Source: Xylaria sp. FL1777
Taxonomy: Eukaryota > Ascomycota > Sordariomycetes > Xylariales > Xylariaceae
Assembly (NCBI GenBank): GCA_022578965.1
Contig: MU400825.1
Location: 1 to 34,858, forward strand
Direction: 5' to 3'
Length of the DNA stretch: 34,858 nucleotides
The translations under genes were made by a program, and so were the position numbers. This document shows positions 1 to 12,549 of the stretch, piece by piece. The notes beneath the pieces were generated by a model. That model was not told the origin of the DNA. It made no database searches and saw only the letters and a program-made list of their open reading frames with translations. Each line of letters begins with the position of its first letter. Position 1 is the stretch's first letter.

Positions 1-2600
1 ACTTATTATATTATTTTTAATTTATTAATTAATTATTTTATTGCTAAAATAAATTATTAATTATTAAATGTTTTTATAACAATTATTTTTTATATGTTTA
101 TATTAGTATTAATTAAAAAATAAGCAAATAAAGTAATTTTAATTAGCTAAATAATTACTTTTTAACTTTTTTTTAATATATTTATAATTTATTTTTTTTA
201 AACATTTATTACTACTAATAGTAAAGTAAATAACTTAAGCTTTAATAAATATAAAAAAAAAGCTTGTTTTTTTTTTAATTTGTTTTTTTTTAAGTAGTTT
301 TAAAGCTTAAATCTTTTTTACAATTCTTTTTTTTAGTGCTTAAGTTTTTAAACTACTTAGTTTATGCTTTTATTATAAAGTTTTTGTTTTTAAATAGTAT
401 AATTAATGCTTGCTTAATTAAGCACTTAAAAAATAATTTTTGCGTTATTAATAAAGTTTTAAATAATTAAAAAGCATTATAATAATTAATTAATATTTAA
501 AAAATTAATATTGTTTAACTAATAAATAGTTATACTTATAATATTTAAAAAGTTAAGTTTACTAATAAATAGCAAAATATATATGTTTTTTTTTTTTTTA
601 AATTTTGTTTTTTTTATTTAGCTAACTTTTTTTATTTTATATAATTAAGCATTAAACTATTTATAAATTAAAATTTTTAGTAATAATGCTAGTAATAAAT
701 ATGTTTAATAAAAAGTTAGTTATAATTTTTTTTATATATATTATATAAATTAATATATTTAAGCTAGCTTTAATTAAATAAAAAAACAAAAGCATTTAAA
801 ATTTTGCTTATTATATATAAAAGCAACTAAAAATAATCTTTAAAACAAATATATATATTAAATCTTTTATAATTTTTGCTAATTTATAGCTATATTTATA
901 TAGCTATTTAAAATATAAAATGCTATACTTTATAAATATTATAAATAATTGTTAATAATAGCTAAAAGCAAAAAATATATAAAGCTTTATTTTTTTTTTT
1001 TTGTTATACTATTTTAAAATAAAAGTTTAATATATATGCTAATTATACGTTTATTATTTAGTTATAAAACTATTTATTTTATAAGTTTAAAAGTAATATA
1101 ATTAAATATTTTAAAGCTAATATAATAACTATAATAATTAAAAAAAATCTTATGCTTAAAAACTTTAAAAAATAAATAGTTTTAATTAAAAATACTTTTG
1201 TTTGCTTAACTAAAAAAAAAACTAAATTAAAACGTAAATTAAAGCGTTTTTTTTAAGCTAATTTTGTTGTTTAGCTTATTAAAAGTAATATTAGTAAGCA
1301 ATAATTTAGTATTGCTTAAAAAATTAGCATAACATTTAAGTATTTAAAAAAATAATTAAAAAAATAAATTAAATAAGTTATATAAAGTAAAATAAAATAA
1401 AAAAATTAAACAATTTGCTTATATAGCAATGTTTTTTTTAATATAATTTATAATTATTTTTTTTTATTATATAGCTTATAAATTCTTTTTTAAGCATAAT
1501 AAATAAAAAAAAAATAGTTATTATATAAAAAGTTAAGTTGCAATATTTATAAAAGCAAATATATAAAACTTTTGCAACAAAAAAATCAAAAATATATAAA
1601 ATAAGAATTATTAATATTAAATCGTTAAATCTTTTTTTTTTTAGCCTTTAGTTTTTATTTTTTTAGCTTTATATAATTAAATAATTTTGCTTAATTTTTT
1701 GTAGTAAAGTTTTATTTTTGCTAAGCTTGCTTTAAACTTTGCTTAAACGTTTGCTGTTTTATTAAATATTTATTATTGCTTAATAATAACTTTAAATTAT
1801 TACTAATAATTTAAATATATAAAATATAAACTAGTAACTTTTTAAAGTGTAATAATAGTATTTTTTGCTTTTTAGTAGTTTTAAAGTTTTTATTAAGTAT
1901 TAAATAATTTAAACTAAAAGCAAAAAAAGCTGTTTAATTTTAAATAAAAATAACAAAGCAATTAAAAGTAAAAAAACTTATATATAAATATTAGTATAAT
2001 AAAATAAACTTAAGTAATTAAAATTAATAAGTAGTTTTTATTTTTGTTTTTTTTGTTTTTATGCATTTTTAAAAAAAAGCAATAATAATTTATATTAAAA
2101 CTAAGCTGCTTAACTATTTAAAAAACATTAAAATAAAATAAAAACTTATATTTTTAGCATAATAATAAAAAAAGTACTAATAAATTAGCTATTATAAAAC
2201 TAACAAATATAAAACTAATAAAAAAAAAGCTATAAAAAATACGCTTAGTTTTAAGCAAAAAAAAATAGTTTTATATATTATAACTTAATTATATAAACTT
2301 ATATAATTAGTAAAAATAAAAAATAAAACAATTAATAAAAAAACAAAAAGTAAAAAAAAAAAAATCTATTGTTTTAGCTTTTATTAGTTATTACTTTTTA
2401 AAGCGCTTTATAATATAATAGCTAAAAAAATAAAATAAGCTATTATATTTTTTAGCACTTAAAATATTTAAAGCGCTAAAAGTTATGCTATAGCTTTTAT
2501 AAATTTAAAAAGCTTTTATAACTTATTATATTTTTTTTGCTTTTTGCAGCTTAATTATTATAGCTTTAATTATTAAAAGCTTTATTATTTTAGTTTAATT
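1..2600 (-). other. 3' part of retroelement copy 1, no gene seen
   Basis: This stretch lies downstream (minus strand) of the integrase relic and is shared with 28397-30998 in copy 2. I found no convincing reading frame on the strand examined most closely (minus), no tRNA or rRNA, and no LTR pair. It is dominated by short A/T runs with interspersed agct, gctt and agca words. A 2.6-kb tail after integrase is long for a Gypsy element, so it may hold an extra erased gene, a long untranslated region, or another insertion shared by both copies. Confidence 0.45.
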
Positions 2601-5561
2601 TTTAATAAATAGCTATAATACTAGTAATTTATATATTAAAGCTAAAATTTTTTAGTTTTTAGTACTTTTAGTTATTTTATATAAATTGCTTAATTTTTTA
2701 AAAAAAAATAACTTTTTTAATTTTTTGCTAATTAGTTTTATTAATTAGTATTATTTATAATTAATATTTTTTTTAACTTTATAAAAGCTAATTTATTTGT
2801 ATAGCAGCTTTTTATTATTAAATTTATTTATTAAAAGCATAGTATTATAAAAAAAAAAAAAAAAGCTTTTTTTAAGTAATTACTTAATTTTATAAGCGTT
2901 TTTTTAAAATTTAGCTTTTATAGCTAATTTTCTTTTTTTAGTTATAATTACTTTAACTTTTATAATATTTTAGTTATAGCATTTTAGCTGCTTAACTTTA
3001 GCTTTAATAAAATCTTTATAAAAAGCAATATTTTATTACTTAATTACTTTTTATATTAGTATTACATTTTTTATTAATAAAATTAGCATTTTTTTATATA
3101 TTAGTTTATATAAACTATAGCTATAATAACATATAAAAATGCAATTTGTTTATACTACTAAGTTTAAATATTTTAGCTAATTTTTTTTAGTTTTATTTAT
3201 TACTTATATAAAGCTTTTTTTTATTAATTTATAGCTTTTTTTAATAAAGCTTTAAGCTTAAAAATAGTAAGCTAAGCTATAGTTTATTTTATAGCTTAAA
3301 GTATTTATTGCGTTTTTTATTTTTTTTTTAAATTTAAAGCTATTATTACACTTAATTTTAATAAGAACTTTATGCTAAAACATAATTTTTTCTTTAATGA
3401 ATTTAAATATTTTTAAAGAATTTACGTATTTTAAAAGCTTAGCTTTTAAATAAGTTATTATTTTGCATTTTGCTTTTATAATAGCTTTAAATTTATTACT
3501 TAATAGCATAATTTATATATTTATAACTTAAAAAACTAAAAAATTTAAAAAGTAATTAAAACAGTATTTTTTAGTTTTTTTATTATTAGCGGATTTTTAG
3601 TAATTAAAGCAACTAATAATTGTAATATAAACGTTTTAATAAAAGCTTTTTTAGTAATATTTTTAAATTATTTATTAAGTTATAAATATTTAGCTTTTAT
3701 ATATTATTTTTTTATAGTTTTTTTTAATAAAAGCTTTTTAGGTTTTTTTGTTATTAATAACTTTTTTTAGCATTTTTTTAAATTTTGCTTTTTTTTAAAA
3801 AGTAAACTTATTAACGAAAAATTTAAAAGCTTTTTTTTTAAAATATTTCCGCTTTTTTTTTGTTATAAGTTCTTTTAAAACTTGCTTAAAAACAAAATAC
3901 TTAGTAATTTGCTTACTTTTTTTGCTTTAATTTTTTTTTAAGTATAGCAAAAGTTTTATTTTTTAGTATACTAAGCTTTTAATTAGTTAATTGCTTAATT
4001 TTTTATACGTAATAGTAATAGCTATTATATATAGTTAAAAATTAATAAAATCTTTTATATTTTTTTTTTAATAATTATTTAACTTATTTAATAGCTTAAG
4101 AAGTTTTTTAAAAAGCTTATTAATAGCTATATATTTTTTTTTTAGCATATAATAAAATATAAAATTAAAAGTCTTTATATATGCTATTTATTTTATTAAT
4201 TAAGCATTTAGTAATACTAAAAATTTATTATTTAGTTAAATTATAAAAACTTTTGCATTAGTTTTTAAATAAAACGTAATTTTATAAAAATAATTATATA
4301 ACTTTTAAAAAGTTTTAATAATAATAAGCTTTTTTAACTTTATAGCATTATATTTTTTTTTAAAGCTTTTTTATATTTTAAACTTATATTTTATTAGTTT
4401 AATAGCTTTATTAACTTTTTAATATAAAATAGCGCTTTAATTAGTTTTAAAAGCATTAACTTTTAGCTAAATAAGTTTTTTTGTGTAATTAAAAGTAATA
4501 AAAATAAAAGCTGTTATAATAGCTTTTTAAAGCTTTTTTATAGCTTTTTTTTGCAGTTCTTTAAAACAAAATAGCTTATTTTTTTATAATAAAACTATTA
4601 ATAGTTTTGCAATTATAGCATACTTTTATATTTATATTTAGTAATATACTATTATTTCTAAAAAAAACTATACTTTTATAATGTTTTTATAAGTTTTTTA
4701 CTTAAAAATTTTTATTATTTTTGCTTTTATTAAGCTTTTGTTATTAATGCTACATATATAGCTAACTATTTTAGTTGTTTGTTTTGTTTATTTGCTTTTA
4801 AATATGCTAGCTATAATTTTAGCTAGCTTAAAATTAAGCAGCATAACATTAAGATTTTTAAAATGTTTTAATATAAATTGCTTAATATTTAAAGTAACTT
4901 TATAATTATTATACTTAATAATAAGTTTTTTAACTACTATATTATTAAAAAAAAGTTTATATTTTATTAATAATATATTATATAAAACCTTTAATAATAT
5001 TTTTAAAAATTAAGCTATTAAATTTATTGCTTTTTGTAAAAAAGTAGTTATTTAAAAAAAGCTTATTAGTATAAAAAAAGCAATTATTGTTTAGCTAAAA
5101 ATAAAAAGTAGTATTTAATTGTATTTTAAAAATAAATTAACTATAAAAATTACTTTATATATTGCAAACTTTTTAAAAAACTTATTATAGCTTTAAAAAA
5201 AATTAGTATTGCATATAATAACTATATTTATTTTTATAGCTAAATTAATTAATTAAACCTTTTTATTTTTTTTTTGTATTAAAAACTAAACATTATAATA
5301 TAAACTATAAGCTTTTTTAAAAATGTTATATTTAAGTTAAATCTTTAAAACCTTTATAGTAATATTTTTTAAAAGCTTAAAAATTAAAATGCTGCAAACT
5401 TGCTATGCTTTATAAAGAACTGTTTTAATTTTATAAAAAAAAGAAATCTTATTATATATTCTTTTTATTTTAAAAAAGTTTTATAAAAGCGCTATTTTTT
5501 TGCAATATTATATTTTAGTTAATAATGCTACTTTTTGCTAAATAAAGTTAGTTATATAAAG
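2600..5561 (-). pseudogene. pol: pol relic of retroelement copy 1 (RT - RNase H - integrase)
   Basis: This is the minus-strand counterpart of the better preserved pol relic at 31000-33960, at a constant offset of 28399. It once encoded the polyprotein that reverse-transcribes and integrates a Ty3/Gypsy-type element. The RT active-site region lies at about 4952-4941 and reads F-F-N-N instead of F-x-D-D, so both catalytic aspartates are lost by GAY-to-AAY change. The integrase region around 3520-3240 keeps the DDE layout but with D to N and E to K. Trp codons that survive in copy 2 (around 31930) are stops here, so copy 1 is more heavily mutated. Function is certainly lost. Confidence 0.75.
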
Positions 5562-8100
5562 CTTTTTTAAAAAAATAGCTAGTTATTTAATAATTAATTA
5601 AGTACTTTTAAAAATAATACTAAAACATAAATATAAGTTTTAATAAATGCTATTTTATTAAAATAACATAAGATTTTTTAAGTAATAGCTTGCTTTTTTT
5701 AAAGCTTGCTTTTTTTACTTATAAAATCTAAATAAAACAGTACTATTAAATAACATATTATTTTTAAAATAAATTTTTTTATTTTTTGTTTTATATATTA
5801 TATTTAAAATTATTGTTTTATTTTTTGTTAATTTATTAGTTTTTAAAGCTTAAAAAATTAATAGTACTTAAATTAAAGTTATAATTAAATTATATTTACT
5901 TTTTAATTTATATGCAAGATTTTTAGTTTTTATAATTGTTAATTTTTTAGCGTTTTTTTGCTTTAGCGTTTTTTTTATTGCAATTAAAAGTATTTTAAAT
6001 AGTTAATTATTATTAAAAACAATACAAACTTTTTTATTGTTTTATATTTTTAAGTTTTTAAAAAGTTTAATGTTTTATATAAAAGAAATTAAAAAAGCTA
6101 CTAATGTTATATTATTATATAAGTTTTAATTTTTTTAAAAGTTTGTACTTGTATACTTTTTTAAACTATGTTTTTTTAATTTTTTTTTTGCTTTTTTTTG
6201 CTAATTATTAGATTTTTTATTTAAAATCTAATATTTTTATGCTTTATATAGCTTATTTGCTAAGCTAATAGTTTAATAAATATATATTAATTTTTTAATT
6301 ATTAATGTTTTTAAGCTTTTAAACTTAATTCTTTAATATAATTTATTATTAATATAATAATTTAGCTTGTTTTAAGTATTATATTAGCTATTATATAAAA
6401 GCTTTAAAAATATAAACTTATTTAAAACTTTATAATAAAGTTTATTTTTAGTAATAAAAAGTAAATAACTTATTTTTTATTAATTATATATAGCAAAAAA
6501 AGCAGTAATTTTTTATTTATTTAAATAGTAATTTTTAAGCATTTTATATATTTAATAAAATTATTAGTTTAATTAAATCTTTTTTAAGTTATATTTGTAT
6601 TTTTAGTAGTAAAGCTATTTTTATTAATAAATAAGTTTATAATAATATTAAACTGCGCTTTAAAATTAATAATTTTAATAATATTTTTTTTATAAATTTT
6701 GTTTTTTATTTTTATAGTAAGTTTTAAGCAAAGCTATATATATTTTTTTAGCTTTATAACGCTTAAAAATATAGCTAAAATACTTTATAATTTTAATAGT
6801 AAAGCTAACATAAAACATAAATTTAAAAAGCTTAAGTATTTTTAATTAAAATAATTTATTAAGCTTAAGTTTTTTTTATTATAAAATCTATACTTTAATG
6901 TTTTTTTAAATAAATTTAAGCTATTACTACTAATATAATTATTATATTTTTTATAAATCTTTATTTTAAAAAGGTTAAAAGTTTAATTAATGTTTTTTAA
7001 AACTATTAATGCTAGCTATATTAGCTCTTTAAGCTTTTCTTTTTTTTTTAGTGCTATTAACGCAAAATTAGCATTAAGCTAAAGTTTTATTAAAGATATT
7101 ACTTTTTTTAAAAATAGCATAAATATAACAATTAGTAACTTTTGCTTTTTTAGGTTATTTTTAAATAATAAATATATAGTATTATATTGATTTAAAATTT
7201 TAAAAAGTATTTTATTAAACTTTAGCTTGTTTTTTAACGTTTAAAAATTTAAAGCAATATAAGCAAAAAACAATATTACTTAATTATTTTATTAGTTTTA
7301 ATTGCAAAAAACCTTTATTATTTTATAGCATTGCTTTTTTAAAAAAGCAGCTATAAAGCTAAATTAAAACATATAAATATATATAATAAAACTGTTATAT
7401 TTTATTTTTTTATTTATTTATGCTACTAAATAGTTTAATAAAAAACTAGTTTTATAAATATTACTAAGCAATTTATGTTTATTAAGCTAATTAGCTAATT
7501 ATAATATTAGCTAAAAACTTTTTTGTAGTTTTTTAATTATTAACTAATAAAATTTTATGTTATTTTTTAAAAAATTTATGCTTTTATAAAAAAAAGCATT
7601 TTTTATGTTTATTTAAGTTAAGATTTTTTATAATAAAGTTTTTAGTTAAGCTTTATATTTTAATTTGTTGCTTTTTTTTTTTAAAATAAGCTATAGCATA
7701 TTTAGTTTAATTTTTTAATTTAAGCTTTTATTAAGGTTATTTAAAAGTAATAGTATTGTTTTTAGCATTAGCTTAAGAATTTCTGCTGCTTTAAAATATA
7801 ATTTAGCTTTTATTTAAGCAATTATTTAAATAAAAATACTAAAGTACTTTAAAACTTCTAGTATAAAGTTTTTAAAAATAACATTTGTTTTTTTGTTTAA
7901 AAAATCTTTAGATTTTTTAGCTTATATTCTTTTAAATTTTAAGCTTTTTTTTATAAGCTTTACTAATTAAATTCCTTAAAGTTCTTAATAATTAAAACTT
8001 TTTAGTTTTAATAAAGCATTTTGCTTAAAAGAATTATTATTTATTTATATATTTTTAGTATTAAATTAAGTAAAAGATTTATTATTATTTAAATAAAATT
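5562..8100 (-). pseudogene. gag: Possible gag/protease relic upstream of copy 1 pol
   Basis: In a Gypsy element, gag and protease should precede RT, which on this strand means higher coordinates. The minus strand from about 8060 down to 7740 gives a protein-like frame of roughly 100 codons with about six stops, rich in charged and leucine residues. I could not find a zinc knuckle or a protease D-S/T-G motif, so assignment to gag rests on position and on the look of the frame. The stretch 5562-7740 is in the right place for protease but no motif is visible. Positions 5562-6459 are duplicated at 33961-34858. Confidence 0.35.
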
Positions 8101-11100
8101 TTTTAATTGTTTAATTTATAAAAGGCTTTTTTTTTTGTTTTTTAAGTTTTTTTTTACTTTTTATTTAATAAAAAGCAGCTTTTTTAGTTAAAAGCTTATA
8201 ATAATTAGCTTAAAATACATTTATACTAATTTTTCTGCTTAATATATAGCTTTATAAAACTTTAGTGCTATTTTTGTTATAAAAAGTACTTTATATAAAG
8301 TTTTAATTAGTTATAATAAAGCTATTATTTAGTTTGCTATTTATTAAATCGTTTTTTTTAATATTATAAGCCTTTATTAGTTTTATTTTATAAAGCATAT
8401 TAGTTTAATTATTAAACTTTTTATTTAAAAACTAGCTTAGCTACTTATTATTTAGTTAATAAAGTTTTTTTTTTTTTAGTTTTTTTTGCTTGCTTTTTAT
8501 TTTAGTATTTAAATCTTTATTATTTAAAATAAGGTTTTTTTTTTATAGTTAATAATAAGCTTTTTGTTTTAGTAGCTTGTTATTACTTAAAACAAACTTA
8601 TATATTTATTTTAACGTAGCATTAAGAATTTTTTTTTTATTTTTGCTAATTTTTATAACTTTAAAAAAGACTTTTATATATTTAAAGCTTATAAAAAATT
8701 TTAGCTTTTTTAAATATTATTTAAAGTTTTAATATATAATGTTTTTTTTTTTTAGTTTATAAATAAAGCTATACTTATAAACGTAATAATTATTTATATT
8801 ATATTTTTAATAAATTGTTCTTTTTATTAAATAAAGATTGTTTAATTTTATTTATTATAAAAAATTAAACAATTGTTTGCTTTATTTTTGTTTTTTAAAG
8901 TTATATTTACTTTTTTATAAATATTTAAAAGTTATAGCATTAATACTAAATATTTGCTTTTTTAATAAATTTATGCTAATTTTATAATATTATAATGCTT
9001 ATAGTTTTTAATTAATTAGTTAAACATATTAATTTTGCAGTTTTTTTAGCAGTTTTTTTAGTTCTTTTTTTATAATTGCTATGTTTTTTTATTTTAATTT
9101 TAGCTACTATATTTGCTTAGTAATATTATTTATATTTTAATTATAAGCAAAGTATTAAGCTAGCTTTACTTGCTGCTTTTTAATAATAATTATTTTTATA
9201 GCTAATATAATTATATTAATAGCTAGTTTAATAATATTAATAGTAATATATAAAAGCTTATTAAAATTATAATTATATAAATAATTAACTTTTTTTTATG
9301 CTTTATATGCTTTTTTTGTTTTTTTAAAGTAAAAATTTAGCTTAAATTCTTTATTTATTTAATTATTTAATATTTTATAAAAGTTTTTATAAAACATTTT
9401 ATTTAAGTTATTATATAACTTTTTAAAAAACTTTATTATTTTATTAATAATATCTTAATTTAGCTTTTTAAGTAAACTTTAAGTAAATTAAAAATTAAAG
9501 TAATAATTTTTTTAAGCTTTAATATTTTTAATATATATTTAATACTAAAAAAAGTAAGTTTTAAAATTAGTAAAATATATAACTTTTAAGCAAGCTTTAA
9601 AATTTTGCAATATAGCAATAATAAACTTATTTTGCTTAAAGTTTTAAAGCTTAAACTTTTGCTTAAGTAGTTTATAAACTTTTATTTAAAATAAATAATC
9701 TTTTAGTATTATTTTTACTATTTTTTTTGTTTAAAAAGTATTATAATAAACAAAAACTTATTTAATTTTATTAATATTTTTAAAACGCTTTATACAAAAA
9801 AAAGCATTTAAATTATTTAGCTATTTATTTATTTTTAACTTATTAAATAGTAAATACTAGTTTAGTTTTAAGTTAAAAAACATAAATAATAGCTTAATTT
9901 TAGTATTATGTTTATTATTAAAATAGCTTAAGCTAAATAAAGTTGCTTTAATACTTTTTAAAAATAATAAGCTAATTATTTTTATTTTTTTTATTTATAA
10001 ATAGTTTTAATATTTTTTATATATTAATATAAAAAAATCTAATGATTTTTTATAGCTAAATTATTTAACTAAGCTATAGTTTTTAAACTTTTAAATTATA
10101 TAGCAAAACAAAGTAAAGTTTATATAAAAATAATAAAAAAAGTAAGCTATAAAAAATAATAAAAATAAACTAAATAAAAATATAAGTTTAAAAAAAAAAA
10201 AAGATATAAAATGCTTAAGATTTTTAGGTATTTTATATATTTAAGTTTTTTTATACTGTTTTTTTAGACTTTTTTTTTAAAAAACTTAACAATTTTTTTT
10301 GTTTGCGTTTATAAAAACTGCTAGCTTATTTTTTATAGCTTTTTAAGTTTTTTTTTAAATGCTTTTATATTTTTGTTTTTTATATGCTTTTATTTTTTTG
10401 TATGCTTTATAACGTTTAGTTTTTTTGTTTTTTAATTTAGCTTGCTTTGCTTTATATAAATTTTATTAAGTAGGCTTTATTTTTTTATAGCTTTTTACTT
10501 ATAAAAATAGCATGCTTTTTTTTTTTTTTTAAAGCTTTTTTATTTAATAATAAGTGCTATAAAAAAGTAATAGCTATGTTTTATATAAAGTTTTTAAATA
10601 ATAGCTAGCTTATACTTAAAAAACTTTGCTTTTTATTTTTTAATAAAAAACTATATTAGCTTAAAAAACAAAATATATTTTTAATTATTAATAGCTTTAT
10701 ATATTAATATATAAACCTAGATTTATTTAGTATAAATAAGCATTAAATTTGCTTGTATTATAGCTTTTAAAAGTTTTAGCAACTTTTATTTTTTTTAAGC
10801 CTGTTTTTTGTTTTTTTTTGTTTATATAAGGGCAATTATGCTTTTTTTTTTATAAAGCATTAGCTTTTTAGCAAAAATCTTTTTTTTTTAGCTTTTAAAG
10901 GGTTTTTAACGAATAGTTTTCTAGCTGCGCTATTTTAAAGATTATGCTAATATTTTAACACTTAATTATTGTTTTGCTAAAAAAAATAAAAACGCTTTAT
11001 AAACTAAACTAAAAAAAACAGTTTAATATTTTTATACGTTTATTTTAAGCTTTAATAATTAAAGGCTGCTAGCTTAAACGTTTATTGCTAATTATAACTA

Positions 11101-11300
11101 AACTACTTATATTAAGCAAGCTTTGTTTATTGCTAACTAAAGCAGCTAAATATAATATATTATATTTTGTTTATAAAAATTATAGCAATTAATAAATAAA
11201 TAAATTAAACATATAAATTAATAATAATAAATTGCTTATTTTGTTAGTTTTATAGTATTATTTATAGTAAATAAAAAATTAGCTTTATTAAAAACACTAA
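8100..11300. other. AT-rich stretch, no assigned gene
   Basis: Most of this stretch shows only T-rich runs on the plus strand. One part, about 10200-10490, reads on the minus strand as a Lys/Leu-rich, coiled-coil-like frame with fewer stops than expected from the composition; its family is unknown. A less eroded patch near 10800-10930 has a few CpG and GGG words. There is no LTR, tRNA or intact open frame. It may be the 5' part of copy 1 or a different decayed element. Confidence 0.35.
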
Positions 11301-11372
11301 TAAAATAAAGCAATATAATTGCATAAAATTTACTATAATATTTTAACTATAAGAAAATAAGTTATAACTTAT
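11301..11372 (+). repeat. 304-bp repeat, copy A, left fragment
   Basis: This is the first 72 bp of a 304-bp repeat, starting TAAAATAAAG. It matches 24282-24353 and 25045-25116 with transitions only. The remaining 232 bp resume at 19120, after the chromovirus insertion and its target duplication. The last five bases (cttat) are repeated at 19115-19119. Joining the two fragments gives exactly 304 bp, the same length as the two uninterrupted copies. Confidence 0.85.
11368..11372 (+). repeat. Target-site duplication, left (cttat)
   Basis: This 5-bp sequence directly precedes the 5' LTR and recurs directly after the 3' LTR at 19115-19119. The uninterrupted copies at 24282 and 25045 carry it once, in the context aacttatgcattt, which confirms it as a target-site duplication. 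Five bp is the normal size for Ty3/Gypsy integrases. Confidence 0.9.
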
Positions 11373-11892
11373 TGTTATAAAATGGGCTAACTAGGCTAGT
11401 TAAAAGGCCATATGTAAAGAAAGCATACGTAAAAGGAGTTTTATTTGCTAAGGAAATATGTATTTAAACTACTATAAGGGTTTAATGCATAGATTTAATA
11501 AACTCGAGCGTTAAGTTTATTGAGCCTTAAACTCGACAGACTTAAGCGTTAAGTTTATTAAGCTTTAAACTTAAAACAATATAGCGTTAAATTCATTAAA
11601 AAAAGCAATATTTATAGATTACTACTACTGTTTCCTTTGTTTATATAATTATATACTTTTTATATTTAATTACTTACTTAGTTTTAGTTTTTTAGCTATT
11701 AATTTCTTTTTATAACTACTAAGCATTAATATATTTATTACTTTTAAATTTTTTAAAACTTTTATTAATGCTTAGTAATAAAAGTACTTTAAAAACTTTT
11801 TTAATGAACTATTGCTAAAAATTCTATTATTACTTGCAAATTAAAACTTTAAAAGCAAACCTGTTATATTAATATATAATAAGTCTGTTATA
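11373..11892 (+). repeat. 5' LTR of chromovirus (520 bp)
   Basis: It starts TGTTATAAAATGGGC and ends CTGTTATA, and aligns with 18595-19114 without a length difference. Its first ~170 bp keep far more G and C (GGG, CTCGAG, CTCGACAG) than the same part of the 3' LTR, whereas its right half is more eroded than the 3' LTR. The start keeps TG; the terminal CA expected at the right end is TA in both LTRs, a typical RIP product. It would have held the element's promoter and polyadenylation signals, which are not recognisable now. No primer-binding site is visible just after it. Confidence 0.92.
11500..11575 (+). repeat. Two tandem 38-bp palindromic units in the 5' LTR
   Basis: The unit begins AAACTCGAGCGTTAAGTTT and is repeated once with transitions. 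Each unit contains inverted AAACTTAA/TTAAGTTT arms, so it could fold. The same pair lies at 18722-18797 in the 3' LTR, which shows the duplication predates the insertion. Confidence 0.7.
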
Positions 11893-12549
11893 TTTTAATA
11901 GCTTTTTAATTAATAAAACTTAGCACATAAAAGCAAATATTAATATAAAAAAGTTAAATAATAGTTAGTTTACAAAATAAACTTTTAAAAGTATACTTAA
12001 AAAATATTTAAAAAATAAAAATGCTAACTAGTATTACATAAATAAACTTTACTTAATAACTAATAGATTAAATCTAGGTTATATTACTAAAAACAAAAAG
12101 TTAAGAATTAAGTTTAAGAATTTTAAAGACTTTTAAAACTAGCAACGTACTAAAACAACAAACTTTAATACTTTTATTAGTTATTTTTATTAAAAGAAAA
12201 GCAGTAATAAAAAAAAAAAAATCAAGCAGCAGCAATAAAAAAAAGCTAACGCTAATATTAGCGTTATAAAGTAAACTAGTTGTTTTAACTTAAAAAACAG
12301 CTTAAATACTAAGTATTATAACTTTTAAAACAGCGCAAACTTTAGCTATAGTTATTAAAGCAGCAATAATAATTATTATTATAACAACAAATCAAAGTTT
12401 TAAACAAATAATTATATTATAACTAATATTAATACTACTTTTAGCAAACTTAACGTTTATTTTTATTACTACTATATTTAAAGTAATAACTTAAAATAAA
12501 AAACCTAACTTTTTATTATTACTGCTGCTTTTATTACTAGGATTTTTTA
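11893..12549 (+). other. Chromovirus leader / gag 5' region
   Basis: This lies between the 5' LTR and the recognisable capsid part. It should hold the primer-binding site and the gag N-terminus. The bases after the LTR (ttttaatagc) do not show the usual TGG start of a tRNA-complementary site, which may have been erased by G-to-A change or may never have existed if the element is self-primed. AGC/CAG-type runs near 12225-12240 and 12355-12370 suggest a Gln/Ser-rich stretch. No start codon can be fixed. Confidence 0.5.

Larger units (their letters stand above)
1..8100 (-). mobile_element. Decayed Ty3/Gypsy-like retroelement, copy 1 (left end outside window)
   Basis: This is a long AT-rich element with its genes on the minus strand. 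Positions 1-6459 match 28397-34858 almost base for base, differing mainly by C/T and G/A exchanges, so they are two copies of one repeat. The minus strand carries a pol relic (separate entry) followed by about 2.6 kb of 3' sequence reaching the left window edge. No LTR was found for this copy: the 3' LTR is presumably left of position 1, and the 5' LTR was not recognised. The right limit is uncertain; 8100 is the last point where I see a gag-like minus-strand frame, while the repeat comparison only proves homology to 6459 because copy 2 leaves the window there. Confidence 0.75.

Noticed and set aside
1..6459. The 6.46-kb direct repeats as a pair of giant LTRs or an assembly end-overlap
   Set aside because: Each copy contains its own pol relic, so they are whole-element copies, and the many transitions between them rule out a simple overlap artefact.
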